A stretch of 64,000 bases of DNA from CALDTK01 sp965213735 (GCA_965213735.1 CBDCAB010000006.1:1364001-1428000); one strand, 5' to 3'. Shown: positions 24,463-32,959, counted from the first letter of the stretch. A program made the numbers and translations. Notes: generated from the sequence alone by a model not told the origin.

Positions 24463-25695
24463 TTAGAGTGCTGGAGGAGGAGTCGGACCTTGTCCAGACT
24501 TCTTAGTCTCGTTGCGAAACTTGCTCAGGAAGTCATCCATTTGCTTGCCAGCCGCTTCACGACCACCGAGGCCAAAGCTGAGTGCAAATGCAACAGCAAG
24601 GGCTCCTAAGATGAGGCCGAATGCAAGATTGACGATATCGTCGGCGATTCCCATAGTGCGCAAGGCAATGGCGATAAACAAGCCGAGAATGGCGAAGCGT
24701 GCGATCGATGCAAGGAAGTTGCTCGACTGGCTGGTCTTCACAGCGTTGTATGCAAACGTTGCCACCACATTACCGATAGCGAGGATGACGATGCCAAAGA
24801 GGATTTGCAGCGTGATCTCGAACATCTCATTGAGCAAATAGCTGAGCTGCTCGAAGTCGAGAATGTTGATTGCCGTGATGACTCCACTAAACATGATGAA
24901 GAAGAACACCACGCCAGCAGCGATTCCTGCAATCGATGCATTGCCGATGAAGCGGGTAAGGTGCATGCGACGTGCAAATTCATCGGTGTTGACCCCTGCA
25001 AGCAGGTTGCGCACAAAGCCTGAGATGAATTTTGCCAAGTAGTAAAAGGCAAAGAGCACAAAAGCAGCGGCCAGCACTTTAGGAATGGCAGCAAGTACCT
25101 CGCGCAGAATAGCGGTGAGTGGACGAGAGATGGTCTCCAGCCCGAGCACGTCGATTGCAGCAATCAACAGCGGAATGAAGATGATCAAGAACACGATCTG
25201 GCGTGCTACGTTGGCCCAATTGACGCGGTCGCTGAGGCCATAGCGCTCTGAGAGACCTTCCACGCCTGCTACGGCTAGTGCTACTAGCTCGCCAGCGATG
25301 GTGGCAAGAATGTAGCCCGCAAAGGCAATGACCGCTGCGCCTAGGAGATTGGGCAGGAAGTCGAGAAAGTTATTGACGAGATTCTCGAGCGGTCGCAGCG
25401 CACTGTTGAAGCCTAAGACTTCGAGTACGGCGATGAGCACGATTACCATCAACAAATAGTAGACGAGCTTGCCTACCAGCTTGGGGATGTTGACCCGGTT
25501 GCCGCGGCGAGTTCTGCCGACGCGCTCCTGAATGCCAGTCGCACGCACTAATTTGGTGACGAGCCCACCGATTAACTTGGCGATGAAGTAGCCAATGATA
25601 AACAGCAGGATAGCTCCTAGTACCTGACCTAGCAGGCCGGGAGCAAAGCCTAACCGGGCAGAAAGGTTGGCGAAGAAAAGTTCAATTTGATTCAA
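24463..25695 (-). CDS. mechanosensitive-channel-like protein with TM-helix repeats
   Basis: A 410-residue inner-membrane protein with many hydrophobic helices separated by short repeats of the form LGQVLGAILLFIIGYFIAKLIGGLVTKLV, FLPNLLGAAVIAFAGYILATIAGELV, VLAAIPKVLAAAFVLFAFYYLAKFISGFVRNLL and ILFGIVILAIGNVVATFAYNAV. This is the conserved TM-helix repeat family (PF05552) found next to or within MscS-like proteins. The last segment AFGLILGALAVAFALSFGLGGREAAGKQMDDFL resembles the MscS pore helix followed by a very short tail, with no MscS beta-domain. The role is likely a small-conductance channel or membrane scaffold. A strong terminator follows the stop. Confidence 0.87.
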   Translation of the reverse strand: MNQIELFFANLSARLGFAPGLLGQVLGAILLFIIGYFIAKLIGGLVTKLVRATGIQERVGRTRRGNRVNIPKLVGKLVYYLLMVIVLIAVLEVLGFNSALRPLENLVNNFLDFLPNLLGAAVIAFAGYILATIAGELVALAVAGVEGLSERYGLSDRVNWANVARQIVFLIIFIPLLIAAIDVLGLETISRPLTAILREVLAAIPKVLAAAFVLFAFYYLAKFISGFVRNLLAGVNTDEFARRMHLTRFIGNASIAGIAAGVVFFFIMFSGVITAINILDFEQLSYLLNEMFEITLQILFGIVILAIGNVVATFAYNAVKTSQSSNFLASIARFAILGLFIAIALRTMGIADDIVNLAFGLILGALAVAFALSFGLGGREAAGKQMDDFLSKFRNETKKSGQGPTPPPAL

Positions 25696-25871
25696 GACGA
25701 GAGGTTTGTGTGTTTTTGGAAAATCGCGACTGTGCGCATCATGACACTTATCGCCGTCATTTGTCCGACGGTTCGACTAGGTTACGCATTATCAGCTACA
25801 CATTTACAACTAGTCTTTCAACACTTGCCGCTTAAGCCAGCTTTCACTCACATCACAAGACACTTACGGAG

Positions 25872-27299
25872 ATGACCCAGCTTGCTAAAAGTGAAAAAGT
25901 TTTTCAATCGACAATTTCTGCAACAGAAGCTAAAGCGGTTCATGACCGATTGCGTGCAGGTTTTGAGACGGGTCTATATCGCTCCGTGCCAGCTCGTCGC
26001 AAGTCACTTCAACAGCTCCGCAAGCAGCTGAAGGCGAGGGAGGCCGAGCTACTCGACGCGCTTGCCCAGGATTTAGGAAAGCCTGCCTTTGAGGCTTATA
26101 CCTCGGAGATTGGCTTTTGCTTCCAAGAAATCGATCATGCGCTCGACCATCTCCAGGAGTGGGCACAGCCTCAAGCCGTTGACGTAGGTCTTGCGCTTTG
26201 GCCTACCACCGCAAGCTCATACTACATTCCGAAAGGGGTAGTGCTCATCATCGCTCCCTGGAATTACCCACTCAACCTCACCCTCGGGCCTCTCGTAGCT
26301 GCGGTGGCTGCAGGATGCTCTGTACTCATGAAGCCGGCTGAAGACACACCCGCCACTTCCGCAGTCATCGGCGAACTTATGAAAGCTGCTTTTGATGAGC
26401 AACATGTGGCTACTGTACAAGGGCCAGGCGCAGAAGTGGTGCCGATGCTGATGGAGGCAGCTCGCTTCGATCACGTTTTTTACACCGGTTCTACGCGCGT
26501 GGGCCGCATACTCGGCAAGCAGTGCGCCGAAGCACTCATTCCCTGTACACTCGAACTCGGGGGCAAGTCGCCAGCTATTGTTTTAGCTGATGCAAAACTC
26601 AACACCACCATCGAGCGCCTCGTGTGGGGCAAGTGCTTCAATGTTGGTCAGACCTGTGTGGCACCAGATTACGTGCTGGTGGAAGAGTCCGTTTATACGG
26701 AGTTTTTGCGAAAGCTGACCGAGCGACTGGACAAGGCTTATGGGAGTGATCCTCAAGCTTCGCCCGATCTGGCACGCATTATTAATGAGCAGCACTTCGA
26801 CCGCCTCACTGCTCTGATCGCACAAGCAAACGTGATTTACGGGGGCCAGTTCGACCGCAGCGACCGCTTTATCGCACCCACTGTGGTGACAGAAGTTGAT
26901 CTCGACGGACCGCTGATGCAGGAAGAAATCTTCGGACCTATTCTCCCTGTAATTCCCGTCGCTGATTGGGCAGAGGCTAAGCAAATCGTGAACCGCCACC
27001 CCAACCCGCTAGCCTCCTACCTTTTCACAACGAGTAAAAAAGCAGAGCGCCGCTGGCGAGAAGAGCTGAATTTTGGCGGTGGCTGTGTCAATGATTGCGT
27101 GATTCACCTTGGCATTCCTGCTTTGCCATTTGGCGGCGTGCAGCAGTCGGGCATTGGCCGCTACCATGGCGACGAAGGCTTTAAAACCTTTAGCAATCAG
27201 AAAAGCATCGCCCGCACCAGCGCTCGCATCAACGTCGGCACACGCTTTGCACCATATAAACGTATCTACCTAAAAGCTGTCAAGTGGCTGTTAGGCTAG
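25872..27299 (+). CDS. aldehyde dehydrogenase, ALDH3-like
   Basis: A 475-residue NAD(P)-dependent aldehyde dehydrogenase of the short class 3 type. Visible: cofactor-binding IIAPWNYPLNLTLGPLVAAVAAGCSVLMKP (residues 126-154), GSTRVGRI, catalytic Glu228 in LELGGKSP, catalytic Cys262 in NVGQTCVAPDYVL, and EEIFGPILPV. The C-terminal NVGTRFAPYKRIYLKAVKWLLG is a membrane-proximal amphipathic end as in fatty-aldehyde forms. It oxidises medium- or long-chain aldehydes to acids; the substrate is not determined. It stands alone upstream of the haloperoxidase gene (65 bp), with a 176-bp divergent gap to the channel gene in which I see no clear operator. Confidence 0.93.
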   Translation: MTQLAKSEKVFQSTISATEAKAVHDRLRAGFETGLYRSVPARRKSLQQLRKQLKAREAELLDALAQDLGKPAFEAYTSEIGFCFQEIDHALDHLQEWAQPQAVDVGLALWPTTASSYYIPKGVVLIIAPWNYPLNLTLGPLVAAVAAGCSVLMKPAEDTPATSAVIGELMKAAFDEQHVATVQGPGAEVVPMLMEAARFDHVFYTGSTRVGRILGKQCAEALIPCTLELGGKSPAIVLADAKLNTTIERLVWGKCFNVGQTCVAPDYVLVEESVYTEFLRKLTERLDKAYGSDPQASPDLARIINEQHFDRLTALIAQANVIYGGQFDRSDRFIAPTVVTEVDLDGPLMQEEIFGPILPVIPVADWAEAKQIVNRHPNPLASYLFTTSKKAERRWREELNFGGGCVNDCVIHLGIPALPFGGVQQSGIGRYHGDEGFKTFSNQKSIARTSARINVGTRFAPYKRIYLKAVKWLLG

Positions 27300-27350
27300 T
27301 GTTTGCAAGGTCCTTACGCACGCTCGACGCGCAGTAGCGGCACTGCAATT

Positions 27351-27358
27351 TATCTTCG
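27351..27358 (+). promoter_or_regulatory. putative -7 box, haloperoxidase gene
   Basis: TATCTTCG, one base off the Bacteroidota TAnnTTTG element, ending 6 bp before the ATG at 27365. No clear -33 TTTG is present. Confidence 0.35.
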
Positions 27359-27364
27359 CTGCCT

Positions 27365-28726
27365 ATGCTGAGTAACCGTCTAGCTTGTGCCACAGCAACT
27401 TGCTTGCTTATCCTCTTCGCGCTGACGAGTTGCGAACGCGACAATCCCGAATGGCGAGCACAAGCGCCCGGCGCCGACGCCATACACAACTCGCTGCAAC
27501 AGGTCACCGATGTCATCGTCCACGACATCTTTAGTCCTCCACAAGCAGCGCGTATTTACGCCTACGCCACCATCGCCAGCTATGAAGCCGGTAGGCATAT
27601 CGATCCCAGCTTAACCACCTTAGCTGGCCAGCTCAACGAACTGGAAGCTGTGCCACAACCCGACCCTGCACTCGAATATGACTACGCGCTCGCAGCAAGT
27701 GTCGCTCTTTTAGAAGTCGGAAAGCAATTGATCTTTTCAGAAGATAAAATCGAAGGTTATCGCAGCGATCTGGAAAAGCAGTTTATGGCGACTCAAATGC
27801 CAGAAGCTGTCTTTGAAAATTCCATTGAGTATGGTGAAGCTGTCGCAGAAGCAATCAAAGCCTACGCCGACACAGATAATTACAAGCAAAGCAGAACCTT
27901 TCCAAAATTTTCGATCACCAACGAGCCGGGCAGATGGCGCCCTACCCCACCCGACTATATGGATGGTATCGAGCCGCACTGGATGTCGATTCGCCCCTTC
28001 GTGCTCGACAGTGCTCAACAATTTAAGCCGCTAGCTCCACCTGCGTTCGATCTTACCGAAGGCAGCAAATTTCATACTGACTTAATGGAGGTCTACGAAG
28101 CGCTCAATAAAAATCGGGAGCAGCGCCTAGAAATAGCCTCCTTTTGGGATTGTAATCCCTTTGTGAGTCACCACCGCGGCCACGTCATGTTTGCTACCAA
28201 AAAGATAAGTCCTGGCGGTCACTGGATGGGAATACTAAAAACTGTTGCCCAGTCGGAGAATCTTGATTTGGGCAGAACTGTCGAGGCTTACGTGCGCGTG
28301 GCACTATCTCTTGCGGATGGCTTTATTTCTTGCTGGGACGAAAAGTACCGCTCTAATTTGGTGAGGCCGGAGACGCTCATCAACCAGTACATCGATGAGG
28401 ATTGGCAGCCTGCGCTTCAAACGCCGCCCTTTCCTGAATACACGAGTGGCCACAGCGTGATTAGTCGCTCGGCAGCGGTAGCCATGACGCATCTATTCGG
28501 GGAGAACTACCACTACATTGATAGTGTGGAGGTAGATTGGGGACTGCGTGCGCGCAAGTTTGACTCCTTTTATGAGGCCAGCGAGGAAGCTGCTGCATCC
28601 AGGCTCTACGGCGGCATTCACTACGGACCTGCTATTTGGGAGGGCGTGAAGCAAGGCCAACAAGTTGGGGAGTTCGTTCGCAAAGAACTAAAGACGCGCA
28701 CAGATCAGCTCAGCCAGGTCGATTAG
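27365..28726 (+). CDS. vanadium-dependent haloperoxidase/PAP2-type lipoprotein
   Basis: A 453-residue exported protein (lipobox ALTSC, Cys23) with the PAP2/vanadium haloperoxidase active site: Lys327 and Arg334 (DEKYRSNLVRPE), Ser361-Gly-His363 (PEYTSGHSVIS), and Arg413 plus His419 (SRLYGGIHYGPA). His419 is the expected vanadate ligand and His363 the acid-base residue. The length and helical architecture match the bacterial vanadium haloperoxidases rather than simple PAP2 phosphatases. It would oxidise chloride, bromide or iodide with peroxide, or act as an acid phosphatase if vanadate is not bound. It is an outer- or inner-membrane lipoprotein. Convergent with ribA across 57 bp. Confidence 0.9.
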   Translation: MLSNRLACATATCLLILFALTSCERDNPEWRAQAPGADAIHNSLQQVTDVIVHDIFSPPQAARIYAYATIASYEAGRHIDPSLTTLAGQLNELEAVPQPDPALEYDYALAASVALLEVGKQLIFSEDKIEGYRSDLEKQFMATQMPEAVFENSIEYGEAVAEAIKAYADTDNYKQSRTFPKFSITNEPGRWRPTPPDYMDGIEPHWMSIRPFVLDSAQQFKPLAPPAFDLTEGSKFHTDLMEVYEALNKNREQRLEIASFWDCNPFVSHHRGHVMFATKKISPGGHWMGILKTVAQSENLDLGRTVEAYVRVALSLADGFISCWDEKYRSNLVRPETLINQYIDEDWQPALQTPPFPEYTSGHSVISRSAAVAMTHLFGENYHYIDSVEVDWGLRARKFDSFYEASEEAAASRLYGGIHYGPAIWEGVKQGQQVGEFVRKELKTRTDQLSQVD

Positions 28727-28783
28727 TCCCTCGCAAGGCGTAGGCTTTATCAGCGATTAGGTGAGCTCGACTAGGCGCGCTAA

Positions 28784-29431
28784 TTAGGAAATTTTATGTC
28801 CCATTTCATCGCGCTTGGTTGCGAGGTAGCGGGCATTTTCCGGTCGTTTAGCTATTTCAAGCGGGATACGCTCGACGATATCTATTCCTGATCCAACAAA
28901 AGCTTTAACTTTAAGTGGATTATTAGTGAGTAATCTTGCGCGTTTTATGCCGAGATCGCGTGCCATATCCACCGCAATAGAGTAGTCTCTGCCATCGATT
29001 GGCAGCCCGAGTTTCTCGTTAGCTTCAACGGTATCAGCACCTTGTTCTTGGAGTTGATAGGCGCGCAACTTGTTGATGATTCCGATGCCCCGACCCTCCT
29101 GTCGCAGGTACAGCACCACTCCGCCTGATGCGCCGGCTAGTTTTAGCGAAAGCTGTAGTTGCTCCCCGCAATCACACTTATAACTGTGGAAAACATCTCC
29201 CGTCAAGCACTCGCTGTGGAGCCGCAGCAGCACTGGCTCACTGAAATCCGTGCCTTTAGCTACCCAAGCAAGATTGGGCATTGGCTCATCAGCAGCCTCA
29301 GCGTAGGCAGAAACTTCAAACACACCGTGAGGCGTAGGTACCTCCGCCTTCGCCTGACGCACCACCTTGCCCGAAGAAGATGAACGTTCGTGTGGAGAAG
29401 TAGATGAAGTCAAAGCCTGAACGGGATGCAC
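28784..29431 (-). CDS. ribA: GTP cyclohydrolase II (stand-alone RibA)
   Basis: A 215-residue GTP cyclohydrolase II, first step of riboflavin synthesis, without a fused RibB domain. Zinc ligands are Cys75, Cys86 and Cys88 (SECLTGDVFHSYKCDCGEQ), followed by LYLRQEGRGIGIINKLRAYQLQEQG with the catalytic Arg/Tyr region and LLTNNPLK. The start at 29431 is a GTG; the first 25 residues are Ser-rich and not family-like, so a GTG near residue 23 could be the true start. Riboflavin demand here is plausible given the FAD enzymes in the window (cryptochrome, CrtY, LpdA). It carries one copy of the AGCTTNCGCNAAAAC repeat (29140-29154). Confidence 0.93.
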   Translation of the reverse strand: MHPVQALTSSTSPHERSSSSGKVVRQAKAEVPTPHGVFEVSAYAEAADEPMPNLAWVAKGTDFSEPVLLRLHSECLTGDVFHSYKCDCGEQLQLSLKLAGASGGVVLYLRQEGRGIGIINKLRAYQLQEQGADTVEANEKLGLPIDGRDYSIAVDMARDLGIKRARLLTNNPLKVKAFVGSGIDIVERIPLEIAKRPENARYLATKRDEMGHKIS

Positions 29432-29494
29432 GCCGAAGTAACAGGTCTGATGCTAAGGTGTTGCTCAATTTCTATCTTGCAGCAAAATCGACTC

Positions 29495-30262
29495 ATGCGG
29501 CGCATCGGAGTAACCGTCTTCATTGGAATTATCATGGCGCTGTTTACGCTGGGCCAATACTTCTTCAACACAGACACCAATCCCGTGACTGGGGAGGAGC
29601 AGCACGTGTCGCTCACGGTAGAAGAAGAAATTGCTATTGGCCTCCAATCTGCGCCCGAAATGGCCAATCGCCACGGAGGCCTCGATCCGAGTGAAGCCGA
29701 CCAAAATCTCGTGGATCAAGTGGGTCGCAAAATCGTGAGCCAATCAGCAGCGTCAGAGACTGAGTACCAGTATGACTTTCACCTGCTGCGCGATGCAAAT
29801 ACCGTCAATGCTTTTGCGCTTCCAGGGGGCCAAGTATTTATCACGCGGGCGCTCTACACCCAACTCGAAAATCTCGACCAGCTAGCCGGAGTACTCGGGC
29901 ATGAAGTCGGGCATGTCGTCGCTCGTCACAGTGCCGAACGCATCAGTCAGCAGCGTCTTGCTGAAGGTCTGACTGGCGCTGCCGCCGTGGGTACTGGTGG
30001 CGCTGGTGGAGGGCAGCTGGCAAGCGTAATTGCCAATGTGGTCACGATGAGCTACGGTCGAGAGCAAGAGCTCGAATCCGATGATCTCGGTGTACGCTTT
30101 ATGATAGAAGCCGGCTACGAACCCGAAGCACTCGTGGGAGTAATGGATATCCTCGAGCGTGCCAGCGGAGGCTCGCGTCAGCCCGAATTTGCCAGCACAC
30201 ATCCTAGTCCAGACAACCGTCGGCAGCGCATTTTGGAAGCCATTGCAAAGTATGGCGGCTGA
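29495..30262 (+). CDS. M48-family zinc metalloprotease, membrane-anchored
   Basis: From the ATG at 29495 the product has 255 residues: one N-terminal membrane anchor (RRIGVTVFIGIIMALFTLGQYFF) and an M48 protease domain with HEVGH at 136-140 and the downstream ExESD motif (QELESDDLGVRFM, residues 191-203). LPGGQVFITRALYTQLENLDQLAGVLGHEVGHVVARH is the typical strand plus active-site helix of BepA/Oma1-like proteins. No TPR domain follows. It likely acts in the periplasm on unfolded or outer-membrane proteins. The open frame continues 23 codons upstream, but that segment lacks similarity. The tRNA gene follows 33 bp downstream. Confidence 0.9.
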   Translation: MRRIGVTVFIGIIMALFTLGQYFFNTDTNPVTGEEQHVSLTVEEEIAIGLQSAPEMANRHGGLDPSEADQNLVDQVGRKIVSQSAASETEYQYDFHLLRDANTVNAFALPGGQVFITRALYTQLENLDQLAGVLGHEVGHVVARHSAERISQQRLAEGLTGAAAVGTGGAGGGQLASVIANVVTMSYGREQELESDDLGVRFMIEAGYEPEALVGVMDILERASGGSRQPEFASTHPSPDNRRQRILEAIAKYGG

Positions 30263-30278
30263 GGCACGCACAGAAGTT

Positions 30279-30286
30279 TACCTTTG
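30279..30286 (+). promoter_or_regulatory. -7 box (TACCTTTG) of the tRNA-Arg gene
   Basis: TACCTTTG fits the Bacteroidota TAnnTTTG element exactly and ends 9 bp before the first base of the tRNA. A -33 TTTG at the expected distance is not evident. It overlaps the intergenic sequence after the M48 gene. Confidence 0.5.
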
Positions 30287-30295
30287 CGCCCGCAT

Positions 30296-30368
30296 GGCCC
30301 CGTAGCTCAGGGGATAGAGCAGCTGACTTCTAATCAGCCGGTCGCAGGTTCGAATCCTGCCGGGGTCA
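30296..30368 (+). tRNA. tRNA-Arg, anticodon UCU
   Basis: 73 bases fold into a full cloverleaf: acceptor arm GGCCCCG/CGGGGTC (one G-U pair), D arm GCTC/GAGC with loop AGGGGATA, anticodon arm GCTGA/TCAGC with loop CTTCTAA (anticodon TCT), variable loop CGGTC, T arm GCAGG/CCTGC with loop TTCGAAT, discriminator A. CCA is not encoded. It reads AGA and AGG codons. It sits between the M48 protease and the uracil-DNA glycosylase gene, with no integrase or attachment-site repeat nearby. Confidence 0.97.
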
Positions 30369-30426
30369 CTCCACCACTAGGCTGTGCACTTTTTCGCCAC
30401 TCGTTTGTTCAGGCAAAAAAGCGCCT

Positions 30427-31140
30427 ATGTCTTCAGCTACTCTTCCAGGAACTGACCTGCCACCAGTCGATGTCGCCATTGAGCCTTCGTGGAAAAATGC
30501 CCTGGCAGCTGAGTTTTCGCAGCCTTACTTCCGCGAATTAATTGCAAAGCTGAAAGCTGACATCGGAGCCGGCACTACTGTTTATCCTCCCGGGCCACTC
30601 ATCTTTAATGCTTTCGCCAAAACCCCCTTCGAGCAGGTAAAGGTCCTCATCCTCGGGCAGGATCCCTATCACAATCCGGGGGAGGCTATGGGGCTTAGTT
30701 TCAGTGTGCCTCGGGGAGTTAGGGTGCCGCCCTCACTGGGAAACATTTTTAAAGAAATGCGTGATGATGTTGGCTTCAAAGAAGTTGGTCATGGTGATTT
30801 GTCGCACTGGGCAGAGCAGGGTTGCCTCCTGCTCAACGCCATGCTCACCGTGCGGCGAAGTGCGCCCAAAAGTCACGAGAAACTCGGCTGGCAGCACTTC
30901 ACAGATGCAGTCATTCGCACCTTGAGTCAGCAGCGCGAGCACGTGGTGTTCATGTTTTGGGGCGCTTATGCCCGCAAAAAAGCAGAATTGGTCGATGGCA
31001 GCAAGCACCTCGTCTTAGAAGCGGCGCATCCGAGTCCACTGGCGCGCGGAGCCTACTTTGGCAGCAAGCATTTTTCGCAAGCGAATGCCTACCTGAAACA
31101 GCATGGACAACAAGCAATTGACTGGCAGCTACCTAGCTGA
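30427..31140 (+). CDS. ung: uracil-DNA glycosylase, family 1
   Basis: A 237-residue Ung. The water-activating motif GQDPYH is at residues 77-82 (Asp79), the uracil-binding GLSFSVP and PPSLGNIFKEM follow, and HPSPLARGAYFGSKHF carries the DNA-intercalating HPSP-L loop. It removes uracil from DNA as the first step of base excision repair. The gene overlaps the DUF423 gene by 38 bp at its 3' end, so translation is probably coupled. A GCTTTCGCCAAAAC repeat copy at 30610-30623 encodes AFAKT here. Confidence 0.95.
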   Translation: MSSATLPGTDLPPVDVAIEPSWKNALAAEFSQPYFRELIAKLKADIGAGTTVYPPGPLIFNAFAKTPFEQVKVLILGQDPYHNPGEAMGLSFSVPRGVRVPPSLGNIFKEMRDDVGFKEVGHGDLSHWAEQGCLLLNAMLTVRRSAPKSHEKLGWQHFTDAVIRTLSQQREHVVFMFWGAYARKKAELVDGSKHLVLEAAHPSPLARGAYFGSKHFSQANAYLKQHGQQAIDWQLPS

Positions 31141-31519
31141 GCGACCTGCACTTTTAGTCTATGTCGCGCTGAGTGGAGCGCTCGCCGTGGCACTCGGGGC
31201 ATTCGGAGCCCACGCACTCGATACGAAACTCGTAGAAGCTCGCGCAGCAACTTACCAAACAGCAGTCCTCTACCATTTTATCCATACGCTTGCCATGTTG
31301 GCAGTCATTCAGCTTTCGCCAAAACCACTCATTCGCTGGGCGGTCACAGCCTTCGCGTTGGGTCTTGTACTGTTTTGCGGAAGCTTATACCTACTTGCCA
31401 CCAGAGGCCTGATTGGACTCGAATCTGCAAGTTGGCTCGGTGCCATCACTCCTTTGGGCGGCCTGAGCTTCATTGCTGGCTGGATACTACTTGCACTGTC
31501 TGCGAGGAGAATGAGCTAG
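31103..31519 (+). CDS. DUF423 inner-membrane protein
   Basis: 138 residues, four membrane helices: LLVYVALSGALAVALGAFGAHAL (with the conserved GAFGAHAL), VLYHFIHTLAMLAVI, AVTAFALGLVLFCGSLYLLA and ITPLGGLSFIAGWILLAL. These are the marks of the YgdD/DUF423 family, small membrane proteins of unknown function. The start lies inside ung in another frame (38-bp overlap). The ATG is kept because the family N-terminus is close to GALAVALGAFGAHA. It meets the convergent CPMC gene with a 4-bp overlap. It contains a perfect copy of the repeat (31311-31325). Confidence 0.87.
   Translation: MDNKQLTGSYLAERPALLVYVALSGALAVALGAFGAHALDTKLVEARAATYQTAVLYHFIHTLAMLAVIQLSPKPLIRWAVTAFALGLVLFCGSLYLLATRGLIGLESASWLGAITPLGGLSFIAGWILLALSARRMS
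31311..31325 (+). repeat. AGCTTTCGCCAAAAC repeat, perfect copy
   Basis: Exact 15-base copy within the DUF423 gene, read there as L-S-P-K, a different frame from the copy in ung 700 bp upstream. Confidence 0.6.
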
Positions 31520-31770
31520 TTGAGTTCGGCCAACTCCTCGTCAGTGCTCAGCTTGCGGTTGCGGTACCACACGTAGGCGATGCCCCCAATGATGAGGTAG
31601 GGGGTTGCAAATAAATAGAGAATGCCTTTGTTGAGGCCACGCCCCGCGGTGCCACCACTGTTGAGGTTGCTCTCCATGCTGATCTTGCACATGGGGCATT
31701 GGGCGGTTGCGCTTACGCCAAGACCAAGCAGCATAAGCACGAGCAACAAGGATGAAAAGTAGCGTCGCAT
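31516..31770 (-). CDS. small exported membrane protein with CPMC motif
   Basis: 84 residues: a signal peptide (MRRYFSSLLLVLMLLGLGVSATAQ), then CPMCKISMESN at residues 25-35, then one membrane helix (GILYLFATPYLIIGGIAYVWYR) and a charged tail. Two cysteines separated by Pro-Met just after the signal cleavage site suggest metal or redox chemistry on the periplasmic side, perhaps copper handling for the oxidase; this is inference. It is the last gene of the minus-strand act/cox block, 33 bp after DUF420, which supports a role in oxidase assembly. I recall similar small proteins at the end of Bacteroidota oxidase clusters. Confidence 0.8.
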   Translation of the reverse strand: MRRYFSSLLLVLMLLGLGVSATAQCPMCKISMESNLNSGGTAGRGLNKGILYLFATPYLIIGGIAYVWYRNRKLSTDEELAELN

Positions 31771-31803
31771 GAATGATAAACTGCTGGTGATTGCCGAGAG
31801 TTG

Positions 31804-32370
31804 CTAGTGAGCGTAATACGGCCGCAACATGAGGTAACAAATTGGGCCAGTGACACAAACGTACAGCCAAATCGGGTAAACGTAGCGCGCCATCCGCTTG
31901 TGCTCAACGATAAGACCGGTATAAGCTCTAATGAATGTAAATAATATTAATGGTAAACTTACTGCTGCAAGAATTATGTGCGTGATCAGCAGGAACAAGT
32001 AAAATGTCCGTGCACATCCCACACCACCATAACTGGTCGGATCGGTCGTGATGTGGTAAAGCACGTAGCCAAGGATAAACAATACAGACAGTGCTAAGGC
32101 TATCAGATTGGCTGCGCGGTGCGCCAAAATATTGAGCTGTTTGATGTAGTAAAGCGAGAAGAGCAGCGCAATCCCCGCAAGCGCATTGAGCATTGAATAC
32201 ATGGGGGGAAGCCAGGAAAACGTGACCCCCTCTGGCAGTGGAATTTTGATGTACCGCATGCCGACAACAGCAATTGTAATAAATACCGTAATCCCCCAAG
32301 CCCAGCGATTTAGCTTCTTAGCTAGCTCAGGCCTCGGCTGTGGCACCTCCGGAAAACTAGCTAGCATCAA
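31804..32370 (-). CDS. DUF420 membrane protein (oxidase-associated)
   Basis: 188 residues with five membrane helices, including AWGITVFITIAVVGMRYI, MYSMLNALAGIALLFSLYYIKQLNILAHRAANLIALALSVLFILGYVLYHITT and THIILAAVSLPLILFTFIRAYTGLIVEHKRMARYVYPIWLYVCVTGPICYLML. HR-AN, YH-TT and HIILA histidines are those conserved in DUF420 (CtaM-like) proteins, which in Gram-positive bacteria are needed for assembly of heme-copper oxidases. It overlaps the SCO-like gene by 4 bp (ATGA). Function in this phylum is inferred from location. Confidence 0.88.
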   Translation of the reverse strand: MMLASFPEVPQPRPELAKKLNRWAWGITVFITIAVVGMRYIKIPLPEGVTFSWLPPMYSMLNALAGIALLFSLYYIKQLNILAHRAANLIALALSVLFILGYVLYHITTDPTSYGGVGCARTFYLFLLITHIILAAVSLPLILFTFIRAYTGLIVEHKRMARYVYPIWLYVCVTGPICYLMLRPYYAH

Positions 32371-32951
32371 TACTCACGTTGTTTGGTAATAAAGATATCC
32401 TGCTTCGCGGGGCGCGGCAACAAAATATTGAGCTGCTCAACGATGCGATTTACTTCTGCGCCGCGATGCAAATTGTAGCAGCGACGAACTTGTCCGAGCG
32501 TGTCGACCAGGAGTGCTCGTTGCTCCAAGGGCACCTGCTCGCAGTGTGGGTCTTTATCGCCATACTGACGTAGGAGCTGAATGTTTGCTGCATTGCTAGC
32601 TAGCTCTTGCCCTTGCGAGGCGTCTGCAATTAGCGGCTCAGCTCCTTGCCTGATCCCAATAAATTGCACACTATCCTGCCGCCGAAAAGCATCGTACAGC
32701 TGCAGTATTGCAAGGCCCACAGTATCTGATGCAGCTGGAGGTGTCATGTACACGATGTCTACTGTCTTGCCTTGCCCGGCTTTGCTGTAGCTGAGCGCGT
32801 CACCAATGAAGCCGAGATGGCCAAGTTCATCGAGCGAGTCGACGCGGTACTCAAACCCTTTTTTGAGGTACAGGTAGGATACCAGCGGCGCGACGATCAG
32901 TAGCAACGACAGCAGGCCGAGCTGCACGTACGTTGAGCGAGATTTAGCCAT
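32367..32951 (-). CDS. membrane-anchored SCO-like protein lacking the CxxxC copper site
   Basis: 194 residues: a single N-terminal anchor (LGLLSLLLIVAPLVSYLYLKKG) and a soluble domain with the outline of a SCO thioredoxin fold (VDIVYMTPPAASDTVGLAILQLYDAFRRQDSVQFIGI, and ALLVDTLGQVRRCYNLHRGAEVNRIVEQLNILL, which matches the SCO C-terminal strand and helix). At the place of the CxxxC the sequence reads PPAASDT, and no FDHS motif exists, so copper binding in the SCO manner is unlikely. Two cysteines remain elsewhere (PHCEQVP and RRCYN). In related Bacteroidota this position between cox4 and DUF420 usually holds a SCO1 gene, which supports the assignment. Confidence 0.7.
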   Translation of the reverse strand: MAKSRSTYVQLGLLSLLLIVAPLVSYLYLKKGFEYRVDSLDELGHLGFIGDALSYSKAGQGKTVDIVYMTPPAASDTVGLAILQLYDAFRRQDSVQFIGIRQGAEPLIADASQGQELASNAANIQLLRQYGDKDPHCEQVPLEQRALLVDTLGQVRRCYNLHRGAEVNRIVEQLNILLPRPAKQDIFITKQREY

Positions 32952-32959
32952 AAGCTGCG

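Noticed and set aside
30296..30368. tRNA as integration site of a mobile element
   Set aside because: No integrase gene and no direct repeat of the tRNA 3' end was seen nearby; the flanking genes are housekeeping.
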